Assembly: GCF_022429625.1 (NCBI RefSeq)
Contig: NZ_CP092483.1
Span: 2,790,001-2,854,000, forward strand
Reading direction: 5' to 3'
DNA from: Devosia lacusdianchii
GTDB taxonomy: Bacteria; Pseudomonadota; Alphaproteobacteria; Rhizobiales; Devosiaceae
Length of the DNA: 64,000 nt
This document shows, in pieces, positions 36,303 through 46,960 of this stretch. The stretch's first letter is position 1. Each line of letters starts with the position of its first letter. The translations under genes and the position numbers were made by a program. The notes beneath the pieces were generated by a model, which did no database searches, had not been told where the DNA came from, and saw only the letters and a program-made list of their open reading frames with translations.

Positions 36303-36688
36303 CCCCAGACTCTGCCGAGCCGCAGGGCACTCTGACCATCCGCACCCTTGCCATGCCGGCCGATACCAATCCGGCCGGCGACATCTTCGGCGGCTGGGTT
36401 CTGAGCCAGATGGATATCGCTGGCTCGATCGCCGCAGTCGAGCGCGTCAAGGGCCGCACCGTGACCGTCGCCGTCGAAGCGATGACCTTCATCGCCCCGG
36501 TCAAGGTCGGCGACGTGCTGTGCATCTACACCACCGTCGAGCGGGTCGGCACCACCTCGATCACCGTGGCCATGGAAGCCTGGGCCCGCCGCAATCGCCT
36601 CTCTGATCGGGTCAAAGTCACCCAGGGCCGTTTCGTCTATGTCTCCATCGGCGAAGACGGCCAGAAGCGCCCGATCGACCCGGCATAA
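36299..36688 (+). CDS. acyl-CoA thioesterase, YciA type hot-dog fold
   Basis: 129 aa. Conserved MPADTNPAGDIFGGWVLSQMDIAGSIAA with the catalytic Asp of the YciA/BACH branch, then VTVAVEAMTFIAPVKVGD. Hydrolyses acyl-CoA. Overlaps tdk by four bases, so translationally coupled. Confidence 0.92.
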   Translation: MTPDSAEPQGTLTIRTLAMPADTNPAGDIFGGWVLSQMDIAGSIAAVERVKGRTVTVAVEAMTFIAPVKVGDVLCIYTTVERVGTTSITVAMEAWARRNRLSDRVKVTQGRFVYVSIGEDGQKRPIDPA

Positions 36689-36794
36689 GACGCTATTTTG
36701 TCTGAACGAATTCGTTCAGACAGCGTTCAGTTGCGGTGTGATCAAACAGCGCCATCGGGGCCACTTCGCCTCGCCAGAATTTCGGGAGACCACC

Positions 36795-37448
36795 ATGAAA
36801 TCGTTCCGCCTCGGCCTTTTGGCTCTTGCCATGATCCTTGCCGGCGCCGTGGCCGCCCATGCCGCCACGGCCAAGGTTCGAGTCGATGCCCAGTACTTTG
36901 ACGGCCCCGGCTCACCCAACGCCATCGGCATCATCAAGTCCGGAACCGAGGTCGATGCCAGCTGCGACGGCAGCGGCTGGTGCTACATCTCCGGTGGCGG
37001 CGCCAGCGGCTATATGCAGGAAGGCGGCCTCTACTTCTCCGGTGGCGGCAGCCAGCCGCAACCGCAGCCGGTTCCCCTGCCCCAGCCTCAGCCGTGGCCA
37101 CAACCCCAGCCGTGGCCGCAACCGCAGCCTTGGCCCCAGCCTCAGCCGTGGCCGCAGCCCCAACCGCCGCGCCCCCAGCCCCAGCCGCCGATTTATGAAG
37201 ACGCCGGCGCATGCTTCTACAGCGAACGCAATTTCGGTGGGTCCAGCTTCTGCCTCGAGGAAGGCGAAAGCCTCAACTCCTTCCGCACCTGGGATAACCG
37301 CATTCGTTCGGTGGAGGTTTTCGGTGGCGCGCGGGTCGACCTGTGCAGCGATCGCAACCTCTATGGCAACTGCATCACGCTGCGCTCGAGCTCGAGCCGT
37401 CTGCCGAGTCAATTGGATCGCCGCGCGTCCTCAGTTGAGGTTTACTGA
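36795..37448 (+). CDS. secreted SH3-like plus crystallin-like (I36) protein with Pro-Gln linker
   Basis: 217 aa. Signal peptide MKSFRLGLLALAMILAGAVA. An SH3-like module at about 27-80 (VRVDAQYFDGPGSPNAIGIIKSG, CDGSGWCYI) is followed by a 45-residue linker of PQPQPW-type repeats and a C-terminal beta/gamma-crystallin or peptidase-inhibitor I36 module with two halves (ACFYSERNFGGSSFCLEEGES and VDLCSDRNLYGNCITL), each Cys-paired. First of three tandem paralogues, each a separate unit. Likely periplasmic or wall-associated; function unknown. Confidence 0.8.
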   Translation: MKSFRLGLLALAMILAGAVAAHAATAKVRVDAQYFDGPGSPNAIGIIKSGTEVDASCDGSGWCYISGGGASGYMQEGGLYFSGGGSQPQPQPVPLPQPQPWPQPQPWPQPQPWPQPQPWPQPQPPRPQPQPPIYEDAGACFYSERNFGGSSFCLEEGESLNSFRTWDNRIRSVEVFGGARVDLCSDRNLYGNCITLRSSSSRLPSQLDRRASSVEVY

Positions 37449-37603
37449 CCCGGCCAAGATACGGATTTGATTCGACTATTTTGCCGGGGGCGGAACTCTT
37501 TTCTTTCCGCCCTCGTTTCCCAGACAACAAAGCTGATGCGTACCGGCTGCAAAGCGTCGTCCCGATCCCCGGGACCGGCCGGTTCCGCGAGAGGAGTCCA
37601 GAT

Positions 37604-38254
37604 ATGAATCGTAGCACGCGCCGGATGTTGCTGAATATCGCCACTGGTGTTGCCGTCGCGGCAACGGCCGCGGTGGTATTTCTCCCCGCCGCCTACGCCG
37701 CCCCCGGCGTCGTGACCAGCAATGTCAACGTGCGGTCCGGCCCCGGCACCAATTACGGTGTCGTCGATACCGTGCGTCGCGGCACCCAGGTCGACGTGCA
37801 GCAGTGCCAGGGCTCCTGGTGCTACATCGCCAAGAATGGTCCGGACGGCTGGGTTTCCGCCAGCTATCTCAGCGCCGGCGGCAGCCCGGTCAATCCGAGC
37901 CAGCCCGGCCTGTCCTTCGATTTCAACATCGGTGGCCCCGGTGGCCCGTCGGTCAATATCGGCGTCGGCAACCCGCGCCCGCCGGTCATCGCCCCGCCGG
38001 TCGTGCCGGTCTACAGCGAAGTTTGCTTCTACGAGCGCACCCGCTTCCGTGGCGAAAGCACCTGCTTGGAATCGGGCGAAAGCATTCGCAACCTCGGCGA
38101 CTGGGCTGACCAGATCTCCTCGATCGAAAACCCCGATGGCCTGCAGGTTCAGGTCTGCTCGGAAAGCAATTTCCGGAACTGCCGGACCTACACCACCAGC
38201 GCTTCCTCGCTGGGCGACTTCGACGACTACATCGTCTCGATTCGCGTCCGCTAA
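37604..38254 (+). CDS. secreted SH3-like plus crystallin-like (I36) protein
   Basis: 216 aa with GAGGAG before the ATG. Signal sequence MNRSTRRMLLNIATGVAVAATAAVVFLPAAYA. SH3_3 module: NVNVRSGPGTNYGVVDTVRRG, QGSWCYI, DGWVSASYL. A Pro/Gly linker leads to an I36/crystallin-like domain (EVCFYERTRFRGESTCLESGES and VQVCSESNFRNCRTY). The SH3 module is nearly the same as that of the frameshifted gene at 62257. Followed by a terminator. Confidence 0.85.
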   Translation: MNRSTRRMLLNIATGVAVAATAAVVFLPAAYAAPGVVTSNVNVRSGPGTNYGVVDTVRRGTQVDVQQCQGSWCYIAKNGPDGWVSASYLSAGGSPVNPSQPGLSFDFNIGGPGGPSVNIGVGNPRPPVIAPPVVPVYSEVCFYERTRFRGESTCLESGESIRNLGDWADQISSIENPDGLQVQVCSESNFRNCRTYTTSASSLGDFDDYIVSIRVR

Positions 38255-38276
38255 GCGCCTGCATCAAGCCGATCGA

Positions 38277-38306
38277 GGGGCGCCGGTTCAGCCGGCGCCC
38301 CTTTTT
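38277..38306 (+). terminator. intrinsic terminator
   Basis: GGGGCGCCGG TTCAG CCGGCGCCCC followed by TTTTTG, 22 bases after the second SH3/I36 gene. Confidence 0.9.
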
Positions 38307-38379
38307 GTTTGCCCCCTTGGAGTCGGACAAAGGCCGGGCTAGTGTGCCGCTGATTTTTACAGCCGACGGGATTCCACGC

Positions 38380-38961
38380 ATGCGTCTATTCAGTCGCCTC
38401 GCTTCGCTGATTGTTAGCCTGATCGCGCTTCTGGCCGTTGCGCCACCCGTTTTCGCCGGCTCCGACACGGGCAGCCACGCCTGGAGCACCCGCCCGCTGG
38501 TGCTGCGCTCCGGCCCCGGCGCCGCCTATGGAGTGACCGGCGAGATCGCCGCCGATGTCGCCATCCGGGTTCTCCGCTGCCAACGCTTGTGGTGCGTGGT
38601 CGATGGTGACGGCGGTCGCGGTTGGACCGGCATGGGCGCCATCGCCTTTGGCCGCACCTCTACCGACTGGCCGGGCGGCATCAATCCCGATTACCCGGCC
38701 GGCGGCCCCGGCTCGGTCTGCTTCTTCACTGGCGCCAATTACACCGGCACCAGCCTCTGCGCTGGCCCCGGCCGCGTCTTCAACGACCTCGCCTTGCTGA
38801 ACATGGACAACCACTTCCGCTCGGTTCAGCTCACCGGCAACGTCTCAGTCGCCGCCTGCCGCGACCGCTTCTTCCAGAGTTATTGCGAGCGCATCATCGA
38901 GTCCCAGCCGGTTCTCGATCAGTATCTGGTCAACAGCCTCTCCTCCGCTCGCATCTACTGA
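38380..38961 (+). CDS. secreted SH3-like plus crystallin-like (I36) protein, diverged third copy
   Basis: 193 aa. Signal peptide MRLFSRLASLIVSLIALLAVAPPVFA. SH3 module LVLRSGPGAAYGVTGEIAADVAIRVLRCQRLWCVVDGDGGRGW; C-terminal module SVCFFTGANYTGTSLCAGPGR, then ACRDRFFQSYCERI. No long linker. Same architecture as the two upstream genes but more diverged, with a terminator after it. Confidence 0.8.
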   Translation: MRLFSRLASLIVSLIALLAVAPPVFAGSDTGSHAWSTRPLVLRSGPGAAYGVTGEIAADVAIRVLRCQRLWCVVDGDGGRGWTGMGAIAFGRTSTDWPGGINPDYPAGGPGSVCFFTGANYTGTSLCAGPGRVFNDLALLNMDNHFRSVQLTGNVSVAACRDRFFQSYCERIIESQPVLDQYLVNSLSSARIY

Positions 38962-38981
38962 TCGGCGAAGTCCCAAAACAA

Positions 38982-39009
38982 AAACGCCGCCCCCAAGGGC
39001 GGCATTTTT
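38982..39009 (+). terminator. intrinsic terminator, possibly bidirectional
   Basis: GCCGCCC CCAA GGGCGGC flanked by AAAAAC on the left and ATTTTTG on the right. Follows the third SH3/I36 gene; the cspA-type gene ends about 100 bases to the right on the opposite strand. Confidence 0.85.
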
Positions 39010-39109
39010 GTATGCCGGAAAAGCAAAGGCCACCGCGTTTTCAACATCGCGGTGGCCCTTTAGCGCTTCGCTGCCTTGTGAGCCGCGCCGCGCCAGACTG
39101 TTTTGACGC

Positions 39110-39322
39110 CTAGAGCAGCGTCAGGTTCGTTGCCGAAACCTTGCCGTCGCGGCCGGTCTCGAGCTCGTAGGTCACCTTGTCGTTCTCATACAGGCCCTGC
39201 AGGCCCGAACGCTGAACGGCGGAAACGTGAACGAACGCGTCCTTGCCGCCGTCTTCGGGCGAAATGAAGCCGAAGCCCTTGGTGGCGTTGAAGAACTTAA
39301 CGGTGCCAGTGATGGTGGCCAT
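39110..39322 (-). CDS. cold-shock domain protein
   Basis: 70 aa starting MATITGTVKFFNATKGFGFISPEDGGKDAFVHVSAV, containing RNP-1 (KGFGFI) and RNP-2 (DAFVHV). AGGA lies eight nt before the ATG. Small RNA-binding chaperone of the CspA type. A clear promoter is about 150 bases upstream, giving a long leader as in other csp genes. Confidence 0.95.
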   Translation of the reverse strand: MATITGTVKFFNATKGFGFISPEDGGKDAFVHVSAVQRSGLQGLYENDKVTYELETGRDGKVSATNLTLL

Positions 39323-39475
39323 GGTCGTAATCCTGAGTATAGGCTCGTGTCGCATGCGGACGAGCGGTTTCCGGATGGCAACATGCCGGCCGGATGCACG
39401 TTCGCACGAGGAGAAGGTAGCCAAACCGGCGAAACCGGTGTCAGGCAGCCGACTTAGGCTGAAAACGTAACTGCG

Positions 39476-39504
39476 ATTGTCGCAGGAAACTGCGGCAATG
39501 ACAA
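39476..39504 (-). promoter_or_regulatory. csp promoter and long 5' leader
   Basis: On the minus strand: -35 TTGTCA (39504-39499), 17-bp spacer, -10 GACAAT (39481-39476). The predicted start near 39469 leaves a leader of about 147 nt before the ATG, comparable to the temperature-responsive leader of E. coli cspA. The rest of the 325-base gap up to the + strand gene at 39648 shows nothing clear. Confidence 0.65.
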
Positions 39505-39647
39505 GGCAATACCATTTCGGCGCTCATCCCCGCCCGCCTTGAATCCCTCGAACCCGCTGGAATCCTGGGCATTTCAGCGGTATTCTGGCTATCCGCGGGT
39601 GTGCCGCGTGAGGGACTTGGCAGCACCCGTCATTTGAGGGACACATC

Positions 39648-40046
39648 ATGCCAAAAATCTCAGAACTCTTCTTCCGCTCCGCGATCCTGTTCTTGATCGT
39701 CGGCATCGGCCTCGGGCTGCAAATGTCGATCAGCCAGAACCACAACGTCATCGGCGCCCATGCCCATATCAACCTGCTCGGCTGGGTCACCAGCGCCATA
39801 TTCGGCGGCTACTACGCGCTGAACCCGGCCAAGGCCACCGGCCTGCCGCCGCTGGTTCAATACTGGGTCTACACCATAGGCGTCGTTGTCATGGCGATCT
39901 CGCTCTATCTGGTACTGACGGGCAATACCGCCCTCGAGCCGATCGTCGCCGGCAGTTCACTGCTCACCTTCGTCGGTGTTCTGCTTTTCGCCTGGATCGT
40001 CTGGATGCCCGCCCATCCGGCTGTCGTGGCCCATCCCGCCGAATAG
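39648..40046 (+). CDS. membrane protein related to the heme-copper oxidase subunit I fold
   Basis: 132 aa with four membrane helices. The segment QNHNVIGAHAHINLLGWVTSAIFGGYYAL carries His residues in a HAHINLLGW context reminiscent of cytochrome oxidase subunit I and NnrS-type proteins, but the protein is far too short to be an oxidase. Inner membrane; may bind heme or act in nitric-oxide or oxygen-related metabolism. AGGGAC precedes the ATG. Confidence 0.75.
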   Translation: MPKISELFFRSAILFLIVGIGLGLQMSISQNHNVIGAHAHINLLGWVTSAIFGGYYALNPAKATGLPPLVQYWVYTIGVVVMAISLYLVLTGNTALEPIVAGSSLLTFVGVLLFAWIVWMPAHPAVVAHPAE

Positions 40047-40259
40047 CCGAAACCGGGCGCCGCCGACGCGGGGACGGCGCTCGGCCACCGCCTCCGCTGA
40101 CGACGCCGCTTCTGGACCGACACCCGCCACATCTTTGCCCATCCTGACTTTCGCCCGATTTTCGGCCCGGTCGCCAACTAACAACTTGCCCGACACTTGG
40201 CCTTGCCCGACGAACCGGGCTGGGCCAGAGTGGAGCAACAATCAGGAGCGAGATCGACC

Positions 40260-40730
40260 ATGGGTATTTTCGACGACATCAAGAGCCGTATTTTCGGCGC
40301 TCCGGCTGCTTCGGCTGCGGTTACCCCAGCGTCGGCAACGCCATCAGCCGCTGCTGCCGCAGCGAATGAAGCCGCTATCGCCATCGGCAAGGCGGCGGCC
40401 GCCAAGGTCGCTGCCGATGCAGCAGCAGCCAAGACCGCCGCGGCCACGCCAGCCTCCACAGCGCCCGCCCAGCCGGTCGATGTCGCCGCCGTGCTCGATG
40501 CCGCCGTCGCCAAATCCGGCCAGAAGCTGAACTGGAAGACCTCGATCGTCGACCTGCTCAAGGCGCTCGACCTCGACTCCTCGCTGACCGCCCGCAAGGC
40601 CCTGGCCGCCGAGCTAGGCTATACCGGCGACACCTCGGATTCCGCCAGCATGAACATCTGGCTGCACAAGCAGGTCATCGCCAAACTTGCCGCTAATGGT
40701 GGCACTCTGCCGGCCAGCATGCTGGCCTGA
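40260..40730 (+). CDS. DUF3597 family protein
   Basis: 156 aa. N-terminus MGIFDDIKSRIFGAPAA, an Ala-rich helical spacer of about 60 residues, then the DUF3597 domain (VDVAAVLDAAVAKSGQKLNWKTSIVDLLKALDLDSSLTARKALAAELGY). Resembles small LysM-like/CsbD-like stress proteins in length; function unknown. CAGGAG precedes the ATG. Confidence 0.85.
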   Translation: MGIFDDIKSRIFGAPAASAAVTPASATPSAAAAAANEAAIAIGKAAAAKVAADAAAAKTAAATPASTAPAQPVDVAAVLDAAVAKSGQKLNWKTSIVDLLKALDLDSSLTARKALAAELGYTGDTSDSASMNIWLHKQVIAKLAANGGTLPASMLA

Positions 40731-40894
40731 CGCTCCAGCGTGGCTGCCGCTCGCAGGCAGACCAGCTCTCCATGAGGTCTACGCGGAAATCCGGTAGACC
40801 TCATCCTCAGCCTGGCCGGCATCATTGAATGTCGAATGGCCCTAAGCCATCCGAAACATTTGCGTCTTACGGTCACTCGTGAGGGAGAGCCTGC

Positions 40895-41758
40895 ATGGAC
40901 AAGGCAACAAGCGGATGGATCAATGGATTCATCGGCGTCGTAATCTTCAGCGGCTCGCTTCCGGCCACGCGCGTTGCCGTCATGCAGTTCGATCCGGTTT
41001 TTCTCACCGTGGCCCGTGCAGCCATAGCCGGCCTGCTCGGCCTCGCCCTGTTGCTGGCCTTCAAGGAGAAGCGCCCCGCCCGCACTGACCTGGCCTCCTT
41101 GCTGATCGTCGCCCTTGGCGTCGTGGTGGGCTTTCCCCTGCTCACCGCTCTCGCCTTGCAGCATATCACCTCTGCCCATTCGATCGTCTTTATCGGCCTG
41201 CTCCCGCTCTCCACCGCCATCTTCGGCGTCCTGCGCGGCGGTGAACGACCCAAACCGGCATTCTGGCTGTTCTCCGCCCTCGGCAGCGCCTTGGTCGCCG
41301 GTTTTGCCTTGATGCAGGGTCTCGCTGCCTCGCCACTGGGTGACGCATTGATGCTGGCGGCCATCATCGTCTGCGGCCTCGGTTATGCCGAAGGCGCCAA
41401 GCTCTCGCGCCGGCTGGGCGGCTGGCAGGTCATCTCCTGGGCGCTCGTCCTCTCACTGCCGATCATGCTGATCCTGCTACTGGTCTACCGCCCCCCGACT
41501 TTCGCCAATATCGAATGGCCCGCCTGGCTCAGCCTCGCCTATCTCGCGCTGTTCAGCATGCTGATCGGCTTCGTCTTCTGGTATCGCGGCCTGGCCCAGG
41601 GCGGCATTGCCGCCGTCGGCCAATTGCAGCTACTGCAGCCCTTCTTCGGCCTCGCCCTGGCCGCCACGCTGCTGCACGAACCGGTGAGCGCCATGATGCT
41701 GGTGGTAACCGTCGGCGTCATCCTCTGTGTCGCCGGCGCCCGCCGCTTCGCCCGCTGA
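40895..41758 (+). CDS. DMT-superfamily (EamA) transporter
   Basis: 287 aa, ten hydrophobic segments in two EamA repeats (GFIGVVIFSGSLPATRVAVMQFDPVFLTVARAAIAGLLG, then LMLAAIIVCGLGYAEGAKLSRRLG). Ends with a short basic tail. Inner-membrane metabolite exporter of unknown substrate. No adjacent regulator; uvrB follows 127 bases later. Confidence 0.9.
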   Translation: MDKATSGWINGFIGVVIFSGSLPATRVAVMQFDPVFLTVARAAIAGLLGLALLLAFKEKRPARTDLASLLIVALGVVVGFPLLTALALQHITSAHSIVFIGLLPLSTAIFGVLRGGERPKPAFWLFSALGSALVAGFALMQGLAASPLGDALMLAAIIVCGLGYAEGAKLSRRLGGWQVISWALVLSLPIMLILLLVYRPPTFANIEWPAWLSLAYLALFSMLIGFVFWYRGLAQGGIAAVGQLQLLQPFFGLALAATLLHEPVSAMMLVVTVGVILCVAGARRFAR

Positions 41759-41885
41759 TATTGCTGACACCACCTGTCAGCAGCCCCTGTTCCCTCTCCG
41801 TTCGATAGACGCTATGGTTTGGGGAACATTGCATTACCGCGTCTCGTTCCCCATTTGAGTCGCTTCCCCAGATCGCGAGCTTCCC

Positions 41886-44525
<2,640 letters not shown>

Positions 44526-44547
44526 CGGCCTTCTCGAATTTTCGAGA

Positions 44548-44631
44548 CTTCGAACCGGCCGCCTACGGCGGCAAAATTGCTCCGGTGGAGCGATTTTAGG
44601 CGAGAAGGCCATGAGGGCTACGCCCGAATGG
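44548..44631 (+). repeat. copy 2 of the ~80-bp structured dispersed repeat
   Basis: Starts CTTCGAACCG, with hairpin GCCGCCTACGGCGGC, central palindrome AAAATTGCTC CGGTG GAGCGATTTT, then AGGCGAGAAGGCCATGAG and GGGCTACGCCCGAATGG. It lies 22 bases after the uvrB stop and immediately before the duplicated uvrB tail. Confidence 0.8.
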
Positions 44632-44708
44632 CTTCAGCAAGGCTACGCGACGAGGTCAACTGGCTGCGAGAGATGGAGCTAGATACGTTGAGTGGGGAGG
44701 TGAACTAA
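44628..44708 (+). pseudogene. duplicated, diverged 3' end of uvrB
   Basis: 26 codons from an ATG within the end of the repeat, reading RLRDEVNWLREMEL then DTLSGEVN and stop. The genuine uvrB ends [14 protein letters not shown] then DTLSGEVS. The last 22 residues differ at only three positions while the DNA differs at many synonymous sites, so this is an old or foreign uvrB tail, not a recent tandem copy. Confidence 0.8.
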
Positions 44709-44743
44709 CCGCGCCATCGCTCCGCGCCGCTCGATCACGACGA

Positions 44744-46651
44744 TTAGTCGAGGAGTTCATCCAAAGTTTCGCCTCGCTGCGAAGATCGCATCTTCACAGC
44801 ATTCATTGCTGCATCGACCTTCGACGACAACAATCGATAACTCCCGATTGCTTCTGTTATCATCTTTTTCGCGGCTTTATCTTCGAGCCACATACTTAGC
44901 AGGCTACTTCCTAATTCAGCTTGCCATCGAGTATCCCCATTACCTTCGACGGTGACCCTTCCACTATCCAGTGCCATCGTAACAAATGGGGCAACTACTT
45001 TCTGATCATATCCGGCCAACTCGGAGATTTTGATACAAAGCCTCCTAAAGCCAGGCTCAAAATCGGTGGTCAACTGCGTTTCGCCGACGTTAATACCGCG
45101 CAGGTCCGGAAGAAATGCAGCGGCACGCTTAATAAAATCAGCGAATGGAGCCACTGAATAACGCTCAGACATCAGCGAATTCTTGTTTGACCGATGGCCC
45201 ATAAACACCAGATAATTCAGACCCAAATGACCTACCAGCGTCAACTCTGGACAATCCTTGTTAAAGAAGTCAGGAAAAGTTGAGCGGAATTGCTCGTATG
45301 TCGGTACGAGATAGGCGTCCTCGACCAATTCCTTATTCATCTCATAGGCCAGTGAGAATACAGAGTCAGACCTCGCATTGGGTATCCGACCAGCCAGGCG
45401 ACCAAAGTCGTTTGCGAAGTGATTGGTAAGCGCAAAGGCCGCAAAGTACTCTTGGAACGAACGGTGGGTGAAGGATATCATGATACCCTCCTCGTACATT
45501 AGGTTCACAGACTCGAGCACTTCCTCTACGTATTTTGCTGCGTTGACCGTTACTCCCGCCCGCCGCGATGCGACCAAAATTTCCTCAATCAAGCGTTGGC
45601 GATCAAATGAGATTGCTCGACGCATGTAAGTCGCCAGACAGAAAATAGAGAATATCTTAGTGAAGTCATCCTCACTTAGACCAGATTTTCTTCTCCTTCT
45701 GAAAGACTCCTTTCCGGCATCATGTAAAGTATACAGGGTCTGAAAAGCATAACGATAGAATATATGAATTTTGTCGGGGATGTCAGCAAACTGATCGAAT
45801 GTTATTAGCATCATAATCGCCAATAACGGGGTACTTAAGAATGTTTCATAGCGCTCAAATTTCTTCTGGATAATTTCAGCAAGAAACTTGTTTCTAGTTT
45901 TTATGTCGAATGGGACCTTCTTAATGACGTCTTCGATCTGGGCCCGATCAAACGCCTTAGACTGGAATACAACAAACTGTTCCCAGCTTTGGAAGCGCGC
46001 ATCGTGTCGACTAGAAACAAGAAAACCGCAATCACCATATGTATAGGACAATCCAAGTATTTGCTTCTCAATTTCTGTCTTTAGCTCATCGTTTAACTCG
46101 TCGAGGGCATCAAAGAGAAAAATGAACCTCCCTGCGCGGAGCAATGTACTAAATTGTTCTTCCGACATTGGCTGCCCACTCGGAGCAAGGCTGGCCCTGA
46201 TGAACGAGAGAAGGTCTACGGCTTTAAGTTCATTGAGCCTTCTTAGCTCAATAAATAGGGGAATCTTTCCTTCCGACGACTTGAAAATGCATAGCCAAAT
46301 ATACTTTAGTAATACTGTTTTTCCAATACCACCAAAACCCTGAACTACCACTCGACCAGACTGTCGGACCATGTCCGCAAGATCGTCGTCATCGTACGCT
46401 TGACCACCGTTGGTATACTTGCCTTTGACATAGATTGCATCAAGTCTATGCACCTGATCCCGATCTACGATCAGTTTTATCGAGTTACACTTCCGGTAGG
46501 TCACTGACATGTATTCTCTAAAGTCGACCAGATGCGGGAGAATCTGGTTTTTGACCATCCGCGACACTTGCGACAGAGTGCTATCGACGTATTCTTTCGC
46601 CATCTGAGCGGCGGTAGCGGCAAACGCGGCTTCTGTCGCTTGGTCAGTCAA
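44744..46651 (-). CDS. NACHT NTPase, bacterial NLR-like (bNACHT) putative anti-phage protein
   Basis: 635 aa from a TTG at 46651 with GGAG six bases upstream; the frame is open to an ATG at 46753, but the extra 34 residues are Cys-rich and look non-coding. N-terminal helical region with the bNACHT-like segment FREYMSVTYRKCNSIK. Walker A GFGGIGKT at 105-112. Walker B IFLFDALDE at 177-185 has the NACHT-type acidic pair. A winged-helix/helical region and a C-terminal domain with no leucine-rich or TPR repeats follow. Base composition and codon use are clearly more A+T-rich than the neighbours, so it was acquired. Bacterial NACHT proteins of this layout protect against phage; sensing and effector functions would lie in the C- and N-terminal parts. 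Stands alone. Confidence 0.85.
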   Translation of the reverse strand: MTDQATEAAFAATAAQMAKEYVDSTLSQVSRMVKNQILPHLVDFREYMSVTYRKCNSIKLIVDRDQVHRLDAIYVKGKYTNGGQAYDDDDLADMVRQSGRVVVQGFGGIGKTVLLKYIWLCIFKSSEGKIPLFIELRRLNELKAVDLLSFIRASLAPSGQPMSEEQFSTLLRAGRFIFLFDALDELNDELKTEIEKQILGLSYTYGDCGFLVSSRHDARFQSWEQFVVFQSKAFDRAQIEDVIKKVPFDIKTRNKFLAEIIQKKFERYETFLSTPLLAIMMLITFDQFADIPDKIHIFYRYAFQTLYTLHDAGKESFRRRRKSGLSEDDFTKIFSIFCLATYMRRAISFDRQRLIEEILVASRRAGVTVNAAKYVEEVLESVNLMYEEGIMISFTHRSFQEYFAAFALTNHFANDFGRLAGRIPNARSDSVFSLAYEMNKELVEDAYLVPTYEQFRSTFPDFFNKDCPELTLVGHLGLNYLVFMGHRSNKNSLMSERYSVAPFADFIKRAAAFLPDLRGINVGETQLTTDFEPGFRRLCIKISELAGYDQKVVAPFVTMALDSGRVTVEGNGDTRWQAELGSSLLSMWLEDKAAKKMITEAIGSYRLLSSKVDAAMNAVKMRSSQRGETLDELLD

Positions 46652-46793
46652 TTTCTTCTCCAGCGCAACAACGCAGTAACACGTGCACGCATGCATGCAT
46701 GCTTTTTTTGTACAAATCACGCCATCTAGTGATGTATCTCTTGTTACCCACATAATTAAGCTCTGCGGTCTGCAGGAGGTATACTCTTTAGAG

Positions 46794-46952
46794 ACCCCAC
46801 CCGCCCCCCCTGAAGAGGGCTGCTCCGTGGCCAGACCACCGCCCGAGCCGCATCCCCGATCGGTCCCTCCCCCTTCTGCAGGGGGAGGCTAGGTGGGGGT
46901 TTCTTTCTTGGCACCGCAGCACCCCCACCCGGCCTCCCCCCTGGGGGGAGGA
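46794..46952. repeat. C-rich composite repeat
   Basis: Two opposed C/G hairpins (CCTCCCCC TTCTGCA GGGGGAGG near 46865-46890, and CCTCCCCCC TGGGGGGAGG near 46934-46951) with CCCCACCC and GGTGGGGG boxes. Same design as 16412-16535 and 53838-53962. It marks the right border of the NACHT gene and ends nine bases before the stop of the next minus-strand gene. Confidence 0.6.
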
Positions 46953-46960
46953 GCAGAAAG

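Noticed and set aside
37060..37190. Regular CAGCCGTGGCCGCAACC-type DNA repeat as a mobile or recombination element
   Set aside because: It simply encodes the Pro-Gln-Trp linker of a secreted protein in frame.
41759..41885. SOS (LexA) box in front of uvrB
   Set aside because: No GTTC-N7-GTTC match; the nearest sequences have two or more mismatches in the second half.
44548..46950. Integrative element with uvrB as attachment site
   Set aside because: The duplicated uvrB tail could be an att-like scar, but there is no integrase, the duplicate lies only about 100 bases from the real 3' end, and synonymous divergence is too high for a target-site duplication.
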